13,799 nt of DNA from Ruminococcus sp. CAG:382 (GTDB taxonomy: Bacteria > Bacillota > Clostridia > Oscillospirales > CAG-382). The stretch covers positions 9,998 through 23,796 of the forward strand of contig FR892218.1 in assembly GCA_000433115.1 (NCBI GenBank). The letters run 5' to 3'. Below the pieces are notes generated by a model. That model was not told the DNA's origin, searched no databases, and saw only the letters and a program-made list of their open reading frames with translations. Of the stretch, positions 1 through 6,026 are shown in pieces. The stretch's first letter is position 1. Each line of letters begins with the position of its first letter. Both the position numbers and the translations under genes were made by a program.

Positions 1-15
1 GAGAGAATGTAACGC

Positions 16-783
16 TTATTTTGATAAAAATGCTTTGGTTTTTTCGCTTTTCGGCGCGTCAAACACCTGCTCGGGTGTTCCGAACTCCTCAATATGCCCG
101 TCAGCCATATATATCACCACATCGGATACATTGCGGGCAAATTCCATTTCATGAGTGACGACGATCATTGTGCGGTCGGAATCCTTTAATGCGCGTATGA
201 CCTTGAGAACCTCGCCGGTAAGCTCGGGGTCAAGCGCCGAGGTCGGCTCGTCAAAGCAGAGTATCAGCGGCGAAAGCGCAAGCGCGCGTGCAATGGCGAC
301 ACGTTGCTGCTGTCCGCCGGAAAGCTCGCAGGGATACGAATGCGCTTTTTCGGAAAGTCCTGTCTTTGCGAGGAGCTTTGTCGCATTCTCTTCTATCTCC
401 GCATATATTTCCTTCCTGCGCTCCTTGAAATCGGGGCGGGATGCCGCATGCAGCTTCGGCGCGAGGCAGATATTTTCAAATGCCGTATATTGCGGGAACA
501 GATTGAACTGCTGAAACACAAGTCCGAAGCTCTTCTGCACATCGGAAGCTATTATCGGCGGCTCCTTGCCGTCACAGCTGAAAACCGTTTCGCCGTTTAC
601 GCAGATCTCGCCGCTGTCGGGCGTTTCAAGGAAATTAAGGCAACGCAGAAGCGTTGTCTTGCCGCCGCCGGATGAACCGACAACGGAGAGCACCTGCCCC
701 TTTTCAAGCTCAAATGAGACGCCCTTAAGCACCTCGGTGCTGCCGAAATTCTTTTTGAGATTTTTAACAGATAGTACAGCCAT
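16..783 (-). CDS. Polar amino-acid ABC transporter ATP-binding protein (GlnQ/HisP family)
   Basis: This is the cytoplasmic ATPase that powers an amino-acid importer (255 aa, full family length). Seen: Walker A GSSGGGKTT at residues 36-44, Q-loop Q91, signature LSGGQQQR at 154-161, Walker B ending in D178-E179 followed by PTSALD, and the switch histidine H211 in VTHE. Family knowledge: two copies would sit under the permease dimer and hydrolyse ATP to release substrate from the binding protein. The start is the ATG at 783. It is preceded by AGGG and lies only 3 nt after the permease stop, so it is co-transcribed with and probably translationally coupled to that gene. It is the last gene of the unit inside the window; the stop is 15 nt from the left edge, so its terminator cannot be seen. 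The exact amino acid carried cannot be read from the ATPase. Residues 68-82 (between strands near the Walker A domain) form a slightly longer loop than the shortest family members have. Confidence 0.95.
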   Translation of the reverse strand: MAVLSVKNLKKNFGSTEVLKGVSFELEKGQVLSVVGSSGGGKTTLLRCLNFLETPDSGEICVNGETVFSCDGKEPPIIASDVQKSFGLVFQQFNLFPQYTAFENICLAPKLHAASRPDFKERRKEIYAEIEENATKLLAKTGLSEKAHSYPCELSGGQQQRVAIARALALSPLILCFDEPTSALDPELTGEVLKVIRALKDSDRTMIVVTHEMEFARNVSDVVIYMADGHIEEFGTPEQVFDAPKSEKTKAFLSK

Positions 784-786
784 GAT

Positions 787-1443
787 TCACGCCCTGAAAT
801 AATCGAGTTTGCGCTCCAGCTTGCCGAGTAAATACGAGATCAGACCGTTGAAAATGAGATAGAACAGTCCGGCATAGAACAGCGGCCAGAGTATAACGTA
901 TTTATTGACCAGTTTTTCGGCGACAAATATCAGATCGACCGATATCGCGACGCTTGCGAGCGAGGTATCCTTGACGAGAGTGATTATCTCGTTTGAGATG
1001 GGAGGTACGATACGCTTGATGACCTGAAGCAGGATCACCTTGTAAAACGCCTGCTTTTTTGTCATGCCAAGCACCTGACATGCTTCATATTGCCCTTTCG
1101 GTATGCTTTCGATGCCGCCACGGTATATTTCGGAAAGATAGCAGGCGTAGTTGATGACAAAAGCAAGGCATACCATGAAGAGCTTCTGGAAGGTGGTGCG
1201 TATCGGTATATCGAGCCAAAGGCCGGGACCGAATGAAAACACTATTATCTGAAGCATGAGAGGCGTGCCTCTTATGACCCAGACAAACCCCTTCGTCAGA
1301 TAACGCAGGGGTTTGAATTTCGACATTGAACCAAATGCCACCACCAACCCGAGCGGGATGGAAAAAGCAAGGGTGACAAGAAATATTATCAGCGTGTATG
1401 CAAAGCCGCCGAGCAATTGCAGAGTAACTTCGGAAAATGACAT
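787..1443 (-). CDS. Polar amino-acid ABC transporter permease (HisM/GlnP family)
   Basis: This integral membrane subunit forms the substrate channel of the amino-acid importer (218 aa, usual length). Seen: several hydrophobic helices, starting with residues about 12-37; the conserved RGTPL motif at 58-62; and the EAA coupling loop at about 105-133 (EIYRGGIESIPKGQYEA...LG). Family knowledge: the EAA loop contacts the ATPase and the protein usually works as a homodimer when only one permease gene is present, which is the case here. The start is the ATG at 1443, 24 nt after the binding-protein stop. Only a weak GGA lies upstream, so coupling to upstream translation is likely. The order binding protein, permease, ATPase is the standard one for this transporter class. 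Confidence 0.94.
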   Translation of the reverse strand: MSFSEVTLQLLGGFAYTLIIFLVTLAFSIPLGLVVAFGSMSKFKPLRYLTKGFVWVIRGTPLMLQIIVFSFGPGLWLDIPIRTTFQKLFMVCLAFVINYACYLSEIYRGGIESIPKGQYEACQVLGMTKKQAFYKVILLQVIKRIVPPISNEIITLVKDTSLASVAISVDLIFVAEKLVNKYVILWPLFYAGLFYLIFNGLISYLLGKLERKLDYFRA

Positions 1444-1467
1444 TTTGATTGACGTCCGTGAAATTGA

Positions 1468-2307
1468 TTATTCTTCTGAGGGTACGACGCAGGCTTCACC
1501 GGCAGAGCCGCTTTCGGCTGCGATAATGGCATCCTTCATATCGGCAGTGGACTTGTACTTGCCCGCATCCTCCTTACGTATGACAGCGACCTGATTGTTG
1601 TTGAGGTAAGGAATGGAAATTTCCATCGCCGCCTTACGGTCGTCATCGATCGTAAGTCCGTTCCAAATACAGTCAATACTCTTACCCTTGAGGGAGTTTT
1701 CTTTCGTGTTCCAGTTGATGATGACGAATTCGGGCTCGATTCCGAGTTTTGCACAGACAAGGCGCGCAAGCTCAACGTCAAAGCCGGTGAGATTGGAGCC
1801 GTCCTCGTATGCTATGGGAGCAAAGAGAGTGTAGCCGATGATGAGCTTGCCGTTTTGCTTTATGTAATCCCAGTCGGATGTGTCGGTGGGTTCGGCAGCG
1901 GTGTAGCTTTCATCGATGCAGAGGTCGCTTGCGATACCGAATTTATCGGCAAGAGTTTTGAGTGTGCCGTCCTTGGAAAGCTCGACAAGCGCATTATTGA
2001 TGTAATAAATGAGTGCGCTGCCCTTACGAGCCGCAATGCCGTACTGCTCGGTGGTGAGCTTTACGCCGTCGATAACGGTGAGGGCTGAAGCGTATTTGCT
2101 GTCCTGGCTGGTGTAGTACTTTGCCATGATGCTGTCCATAATACCGACATCAACGCTCTTTGCGTTGAGCTGAACGAGTACGTCAAGCTGTGAGCCGGCA
2201 GGCACGAACTCCTTGCCGAAATTGAGCTTTGAGTCGGTATTGCTGCATGCGCAGAGCGCCGTGAGACACATGAGCGCCGCAATGATGAGTGTAATTACCT
2301 TTTTCAT
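1468..2307 (-). CDS. Amino-acid ABC transporter substrate-binding lipoprotein, SBP_bac_3 fold, apparently circularly permuted
   Basis: This is the extracellular lipoprotein that captures an amino acid for the adjacent permease and ATPase (279 aa, normal total length). Seen: a signal peptide with lipobox LCAC, lipidated Cys at 21. Residues about 28-128 then read as the C-terminal part of the family: the VDVGIMDS strand with D58, the QYGIAARKGS segment (89-97), and the end-of-protein signature LSKDGTLKTLADKFG (110-124). After a linker (129-143), the normal N-terminal part begins at DWDYIKQNGKLIIGYT (145-160) and continues through TGFDVELA (174-181), WNGLTIDDDR with R224, and ends in ESGSAGE (265-271) plus eight residues. 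In ordinary members ESGSAGE is followed by the part found here at residues 28-58. R224 and D58 match the ligand-binding Arg77 and Asp161 of HisJ. The start ATG has an AGGAGG 7 nt upstream. The amino-acid specificity is unknown. Confidence 0.93.
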   Translation of the reverse strand: MKKVITLIIAALMCLTALCACSNTDSKLNFGKEFVPAGSQLDVLVQLNAKSVDVGIMDSIMAKYYTSQDSKYASALTVIDGVKLTTEQYGIAARKGSALIYYINNALVELSKDGTLKTLADKFGIASDLCIDESYTAAEPTDTSDWDYIKQNGKLIIGYTLFAPIAYEDGSNLTGFDVELARLVCAKLGIEPEFVIINWNTKENSLKGKSIDCIWNGLTIDDDRKAAMEISIPYLNNNQVAVIRKEDAGKYKSTADMKDAIIAAESGSAGEACVVPSEE

Positions 2308-2314
2308 GATGAAT

Positions 2315-2320
2315 CCTCCT
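2315..2320 (-). promoter_or_regulatory. Strong Shine-Dalgarno for the binding-protein gene
   Basis: AGGAGG on the minus strand, 7 nt before the ATG at 2307. It fixes the start of the permuted protein and shows that the signal peptide is translated as part of it. Confidence 0.85.
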
Positions 2321-2329
2321 GATTTTTCG

Positions 2330-2363
2330 CTTTAGTGCTTTAGCACTTTAGCGCTTTACTTTA
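2330..2363 (-). repeat. Five TAAAG copies in the binding-protein leader
   Basis: On the minus strand TAAAG occurs five times (plus-strand CTTTA at 2330, 2338, 2346, 2354 and 2359), with periods of 8, 8, 8 and 5 nt. Between copies the sequence alternates CGC, TGC, CAC. As a result 2328-2353 is also a nested inverted repeat: CGC and GCG outside, GTGC and GCAC inside, separated by TTTA. A further CTAAAGTG at 2364-2371 is inverted relative to CACTTTAG at 2344-2351. The block lies just downstream of the predicted transcription start, so it could be an operator, an RNA hairpin, or a length-variable repeat; the sequence does not decide between these. Confidence 0.7.
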
Positions 2364-2376
2364 CTAAAGTGTCTGT

Positions 2377-2405
2377 ATTCTACCACAAAAAAAACGCTTT
2401 GTCAA
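2377..2405 (-). promoter_or_regulatory. Sigma-A-type promoter of the amino-acid ABC operon
   Basis: Minus-strand TTGACA (plus-strand 2400-2405), 17-nt spacer, then TAGAAT (2377-2382). The -35 is a perfect consensus and the -10 has one mismatch. Transcription would start near 2370, giving a leader of about 63 nt before the ATG at 2307. The spacer contains a run of eight T. The -35 lies within the loop and stem of the terminator hairpin of the upstream unit. Confidence 0.85.
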
Positions 2406-2414
2406 GCGTTTTTT
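2387..2414 (-). terminator. Rho-independent terminator of the DUF4855-galM unit, possibly bidirectional
   Basis: AACGCTT (2393-2399) pairs with AAGCGTT (2404-2410) around a 4-nt loop. A/T pairs extend the stem to about 11 bp. On the minus strand the hairpin is followed by eight T (plus-strand A at 2387-2394), the classic intrinsic terminator form. It lies 47 nt after the stop of the propeller gene. On the plus strand six T follow, so it could also stop transcription from the other side. Confidence 0.85.
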
Positions 2415-2460
2415 CAAAAATAATGAAATTATTTTATTTTTCCTTGCGCCGCAACGGTTT

Positions 2461-3246
2461 TCAGTCGTTGACAAGTTCGAATCCGTTGCCGGTATAACGA
2501 TAAAGATGCGCAAGACCGTCGCAGTGCGGATATTTTCCCCGATGCTCGGAAAGGTAATAAAGACCGTTGTCAAGAGGCTGAAAGCCATAGGGGGTGGAAA
2601 TCTTGTATTTCTCGGTATAACCCGAAATGTCTATTTTCACCTTAAAGAGGAAATCCTTGACCTGATACGACTTGTCCGGACCGTAAACAGTGATCCACAT
2701 GCAATCAAGCATCGGGTCATAGGAAAGGTTCTGGATACCGAAGGGAGTGTTGCCCACCTCAAATGTGTGGAGCTTCACAAACTCAAAGTCAAGGGTATGC
2801 TCCAGTATCGCCTGGTTGACATACTGTTCACCGGTTTCGATACTGCAGGCAATAAAAACATGACCGTGAGCGACGGTTATACCGTCAATGCCGTTGAGCC
2901 CGAACGGGTTTTCTCCATTTGTCGTTTCGGTCATATATTTGATTTCCTTCTGATCGAGCAGGTTCAGCTCCTCGTCGAATATATCGACAACATAGCTTGT
3001 CCATGCGTTCCACGGGTCGCCGGGCTTCGGAGTGCCGAGCAATGTGCCGAACACTCTGCCTTCATAAAAGCAGATATCACCGAGATGACCGCCGAAGACC
3101 CTTACGCGCTTCAGTTCATTTCCCTCAAGGTCGGTTTTGATTATATAGTCAGTGCAGGAAAAATACATGGCTCCCTTTTCAAGATCGGTGGCAAAGCCCT
3201 GCATATGGCAAGGAAAATCCTTGATGTGAATGGCATTTTTAAGCAT
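2461..3246 (-). CDS. Hypothetical protein, beta-propeller-like
   Basis: I do not recognise a named family. The protein is 261 aa with no signal peptide and no membrane segment, so it is probably cytoplasmic. Seen: about five repeats of a beta-rich unit, each with a loop ending in a glycine-hydrophobic step and then two or three short strands. The units begin near residues 14 (HMQGFATD), 54 (HLGDICFY), 118 (NGIDGITV), 168 (PFGIQNLS) and 220 (YGFQPLDN). This is the pattern of NHL/SMP-30/YVTN-type propellers. No metal or catalytic set could be assigned. The start ATG at 3246 has GGAG overlapping the galM stop region and lies 2 nt after that stop, so it is translationally coupled. As the last gene of a DUF4855-epimerase unit it may be a sugar-related lactonase, a binding protein or a sensor; that is inference from neighbours only. 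Confidence 0.8.
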   Translation of the reverse strand: MLKNAIHIKDFPCHMQGFATDLEKGAMYFSCTDYIIKTDLEGNELKRVRVFGGHLGDICFYEGRVFGTLLGTPKPGDPWNAWTSYVVDIFDEELNLLDQKEIKYMTETTNGENPFGLNGIDGITVAHGHVFIACSIETGEQYVNQAILEHTLDFEFVKLHTFEVGNTPFGIQNLSYDPMLDCMWITVYGPDKSYQVKDFLFKVKIDISGYTEKYKISTPYGFQPLDNGLYYLSEHRGKYPHCDGLAHLYRYTGNGFELVND

Positions 3247-3248
3247 AA

Positions 3249-4190
3249 TTATTCTCCGAATCTATATTCTGTAACCGAACGGAACGTGCTGCCGCCGCGA
3301 AGTGTACACTGCGGGAAAGCCGGATGATTCGGTGTGTCGGGATAAAACCCGGTTTCCATTGCGATACCGCTGTTTCTGCCGTAGTATCCGCCGGTTTCCT
3401 GAAGAAAATTGCCGGAATAGATCTGGATCCCCGGCATATCTGTGGTGCAGCTCATGCTTATTCCGGTCACCGGTGAAAAAAGCCTTGCTTTTCCCGACAG
3501 CACAAACGTATGGTCATATCCGCCGCATATTTCAAGCTGCGGATGCGATGAATTTATATCTCTGCCGACCGATTTTGATTTTCTGAAATCAAACGGTGTG
3601 CCGTCGACACATTCCGGTTTCCCGAAAGGTATCAGTTTTTCATCAACGGGAATGAATTCATCCGCCTCAATCATGAGCTCGTGGTCAAGTATCGTACCGC
3701 CGCCGCTCAGGTTGAAATAGGAATGATTTGTCGGGTTGAAAACCGTATCGGCATCGGAATCGGCGTCGTATGCGATACAAAGTGCACTTCCGCGCAGCGA
3801 ATATGTCACCGTCACGTTCATATTGCCGGGGTAGCCCTCTTCTCCGTCGGTGAGTCGCAGCGCCAGCTTCACGCTGTCGTGTCTGACCTCGACAGGTGTG
3901 AAGATACGCTTGTCCATTCCGACTACACCGCCGTGAATATGTCCTCTTCCCTTTTCGTTACAGCCGACATTGTATTCCCTGCCGTCAATCTCAAAGCGAC
4001 CGCAGGCAATACGGTTTGCATATCTGCCGACAGTCGCACCGAGATATCCGCCGTTTTTCCGGTATTCTGCCTCGGTCTCATAACCGAGGACAACGTTTGT
4101 GTCTTTATATATGAGCTTTTGCAATGTTGCACCGTAAAGGAGGACATGAGCCTCCAATACGGTGTTTTTTATTACGATCTTCGTATCCAT
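3249..4190 (-). CDS. galM: Aldose 1-epimerase (galactose mutarotase family)
   Basis: Interconverts the alpha and beta anomers of aldohexoses in the cytoplasm so that freshly released or imported sugars can enter catabolism (313 aa, slightly shorter than the usual 330-350). Seen: GRYANRI at 55-61, the IHGG histidine H86, NPTNHSYFNLSG with catalytic H156, YDHTF with D226, and METGFYPDTPNHP with catalytic E279. These match the His96, His170, Asp243 and Glu304 set of the Lactococcus lactis enzyme. The start ATG at 4190 lies 3 nt after the DUF4855 stop and has no good Shine-Dalgarno, so coupled translation is likely. Its place behind a glycosidase-like gene suggests it handles the sugar that protein releases. 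Members of this fold can act on other sugars, so galactose specificity is not proven; the symbol denotes the family. Confidence 0.92.
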   Translation of the reverse strand: MDTKIVIKNTVLEAHVLLYGATLQKLIYKDTNVVLGYETEAEYRKNGGYLGATVGRYANRIACGRFEIDGREYNVGCNEKGRGHIHGGVVGMDKRIFTPVEVRHDSVKLALRLTDGEEGYPGNMNVTVTYSLRGSALCIAYDADSDADTVFNPTNHSYFNLSGGGTILDHELMIEADEFIPVDEKLIPFGKPECVDGTPFDFRKSKSVGRDINSSHPQLEICGGYDHTFVLSGKARLFSPVTGISMSCTTDMPGIQIYSGNFLQETGGYYGRNSGIAMETGFYPDTPNHPAFPQCTLRGGSTFRSVTEYRFGE

Positions 4191-4193
4191 CGA

Positions 4194-5846
4194 CTATCTG
4201 TCTTTTCTGGACACGTATTTTTCCTTGATGTAAAGGTGCAGGTCGTCGTAAAGCGAGCGGCACTCGGCATCGGATGAATGGCAGGCGTTATAGAAGTCGC
4301 CGGGCACGCCGCCCTGATAATACATCTTGACTGAATGCATATATCCTGTTTCTGCGCCGCAGTCCATGTAATCCTTGAATTTGTTGATGTGGAAAGGGTC
4401 ATCGCCGTGGAGGAACGATTCCATTTCAACGCACATACCGAGCTTCTTTGTGATATCCGCATTGTCGTAGAGACGGGAAACGGGGATCTTGTCGTTGAAG
4501 GCATAGTTCGGCTGCATGCACGCGATATCGAAGCCGACTTCCTGCCAATCGGCAAAGCCGCCTGCCTGATACCACGGAATCCAGAAGAACTTCATACCGT
4601 GAGAATGTACAAGGTCACGCGCATAGGCAATGAGGTCAAGCTCATGCTCATCGGCGAAAGCGATGCTTTCCTCGAACCAGTAGAAACCGCCGAGGACAGT
4701 GTTCTTTGTATGCTTTTCGTTGTAGCGGCGGATGTATTCTTCAACAGCCCACTTGATCGCAGTCTTTCTGTCTTCGATCTTTGTGAAGTTGAGACACTTT
4801 CCGCTTCCGTCAAGATCGCCGAACGAGGTTGATGTCGTAAAGGTGTACAGAAGGCTGAAGAACACATGGACTTTATAGTCGGGAAGGTTCAGCTCGTCCT
4901 TGACTCTGCCTACGGTTTTGTCAAGAGCTTCAAGGTTTCTGCCCTTTGCAAAGCAGTTATCGATATAATAATGCCAGCCTTCGGCGGTTTTCGCGTTGTC
5001 GGCATAGTTGAAGGCAGTATAGGGCAGATAGAGATAAGCATCGAACATCGTGTCCTTTATCTTCATATCCTTATCAAGATATGCGACGTAGGGCAGATAC
5101 TGCTCCTCCGTTATGAATCCCTCTCCGTGTTTGACTCTGTCCTTAGGAAGGCAGTTATAGGACAGGAGAACATTGTGAACACCGAGTAAAGCGTTATAAT
5201 CGGGATATTTGTTATAAATTGTCTGCTTTGCGACCGATTCGGCTTCGGAAGCGACGATATCCTTTGCATTTTCCGGGATCTCAGTGCAGCCGTAGGCGGA
5301 AAGTCTGCCGCACCAGACATGGCAGGCGACATCGAACTTGAAACGGACATAAAGCGCCTTACGCGGAACTTCAAGTTCAATACGTTTGGTGACGATATCC
5401 TTTTCAAATACGCAGGTGAGACGCGAATCGCGGCTGACGACTTCCCAATCCTTTCCGTTTTCGGAAAGCAGAATAAACAGCTTGCGGGGCGGACGGACGG
5501 CGATGGATTCGTCGCGGAGGAAGCAAACCTCAAAGCGATTGATAGCGGAAAGGTTGTCCAGACGGAAGGTCACCGTTCTGTCGATACCTCTTGTGAAATG
5601 GAACCACGCAGGCGATGTGTATGTCGCGCTGTAATCGATCATGCCGTCGGTGAGAGCGGGGTTGGACACCGGGCTGTTGTAGTAATCGGTCTTGTTGTCG
5701 TCGGGAAGCGGAACAAGCTCCTCTATGCTTATGGGTGCTTTGCCGAGAAGCAGGTCGCGGTTTTCTCTTAACGCACCTTCTGCGGCAATATACTTCGAAG
5801 GACAGGAAATGAATTCAACTTCTTTATTTGCTGTGTAATATGACAT
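4194..5846 (-). CDS. DUF4855 domain protein with N-terminal discoidin-like domain, glycoside-hydrolase-like
   Basis: A 550-aa protein of unknown activity. Seen: a region at about 55-190 that resembles an F5/8 type C (galactose-binding-like) beta sandwich, then a DUF4855 region at about 215-545. The latter carries FDAYLYLPYTAF (268-279), FGDLDGSGKCLNF (342-354), GGFYWFEESI (386-395), MKFFWIPW (418-425), MQPNY (444-448) and VEME (473-476). These fit a TIM-barrel layout in which E392 or E393 and E474 are candidate catalytic acids; that assignment is inference. There is no signal peptide, so it looks cytoplasmic, which is odd for a carbohydrate-binding module. The start was set at ATG 5846, not the in-frame GTG at 5858, because the AAAGGAG at 5860-5866 would sit only 1 nt from the GTG. 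The ATG spacing of 13 nt is long, but the extended match to anti-SD through GTGAT makes it acceptable. First gene of a three-gene unit. Confidence 0.87.
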   Translation of the reverse strand: MSYYTANKEVEFISCPSKYIAAEGALRENRDLLLGKAPISIEELVPLPDDNKTDYYNSPVSNPALTDGMIDYSATYTSPAWFHFTRGIDRTVTFRLDNLSAINRFEVCFLRDESIAVRPPRKLFILLSENGKDWEVVSRDSRLTCVFEKDIVTKRIELEVPRKALYVRFKFDVACHVWCGRLSAYGCTEIPENAKDIVASEAESVAKQTIYNKYPDYNALLGVHNVLLSYNCLPKDRVKHGEGFITEEQYLPYVAYLDKDMKIKDTMFDAYLYLPYTAFNYADNAKTAEGWHYYIDNCFAKGRNLEALDKTVGRVKDELNLPDYKVHVFFSLLYTFTTSTSFGDLDGSGKCLNFTKIEDRKTAIKWAVEEYIRRYNEKHTKNTVLGGFYWFEESIAFADEHELDLIAYARDLVHSHGMKFFWIPWYQAGGFADWQEVGFDIACMQPNYAFNDKIPVSRLYDNADITKKLGMCVEMESFLHGDDPFHINKFKDYMDCGAETGYMHSVKMYYQGGVPGDFYNACHSSDAECRSLYDDLHLYIKEKYVSRKDR

Positions 5847-5872
5847 TTTATTAATCACACTCCTTTGAACCC

Positions 5873-5900
5873 ATTATACTGACTGAGCCGCGTTTGTCAA
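5873..5900 (-). promoter_or_regulatory. Sigma-A-type promoter of the DUF4855-galM unit
   Basis: Minus-strand TTGACA (plus-strand 5895-5900), 16-nt spacer, TATAAT (5873-5878). Both hexamers are perfect consensus. The predicted transcription start near 5866 falls at the first base of the Shine-Dalgarno, so the leader would be only about 20 nt. Confidence 0.85.
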
Positions 5901-5914
5901 GCAAAACATTTCGA

Positions 5915-5952
5915 AAATAAAAATACTTTATCGCCGCGCAAATAAAAATACT
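5915..5952. repeat. Direct repeat between the divergent promoters
   Basis: AAATAAAAATACT occurs at 5915-5927 and again at 5940-5952, 25 bp apart start to start. The copies flank a GC-rich core (TATCGCCGCGC) midway between the two -35 boxes. They could be A-rich UP elements or a pair of sites for a shared regulator. Confidence 0.6.
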
Positions 5953-5963
5953 CTTCTTACCTC

Positions 5964-5991
5964 TTGACATAACTGAAATAAACACTATAAT
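5964..5991 (+). promoter_or_regulatory. Sigma-A-type promoter of the Mrp/Mbh-like operon
   Basis: TTGACA (5964-5969), 16-nt spacer, TATAAT (5986-5991), both perfect consensus. The transcription start would be near 5998, about 29 nt before the MnhE ATG at 6027. It is divergent from the DUF4855 promoter, with 63 bp between the two -35 boxes. Confidence 0.87.
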
Positions 5992-6026
5992 AAATAGGAA
6001 ATTCATTGATTAAAAAGGGTAGCGCC

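Noticed and set aside
155..675. Overlapping plus-strand open frames opposite the ABC ATPase
   Set aside because: They lie across the Walker B, signature and Q-loop coding region on the other strand and show no protein features.
1468..2307. Binding-protein gene as two fused halves or a degraded pseudogene
   Set aside because: Each half of the family occurs exactly once, total length is normal, the frame is open throughout and the ligand residues remain, which fits permutation rather than fusion of copies or decay.
2417..2435. AT-only hairpin AAAATAAT-GAA-ATTATTTT
   Set aside because: The stem has no G-C pair and no T-run suited to termination; the GC-containing hairpin at 2387-2414 explains the end of the unit better.
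2506..3327. Long plus-strand open frame (about 273 codons) opposite the propeller gene
   Set aside because: It lies antisense to a gene with a ribosome site and coupled spacing, its product matches nothing recognisable, and it runs across a gene boundary.
3681..4277. Plus-strand open frame of about 198 codons opposite galM
   Set aside because: It is antisense to galM, whose catalytic motifs are clear; the frame is a shadow of its codon pattern.
6006..6026. TTG at 6006 as start of mnhE
   Set aside because: No ribosome site in front of it, whereas the ATG at 6027 has AAAAGGG in position and gives the usual N-terminus.
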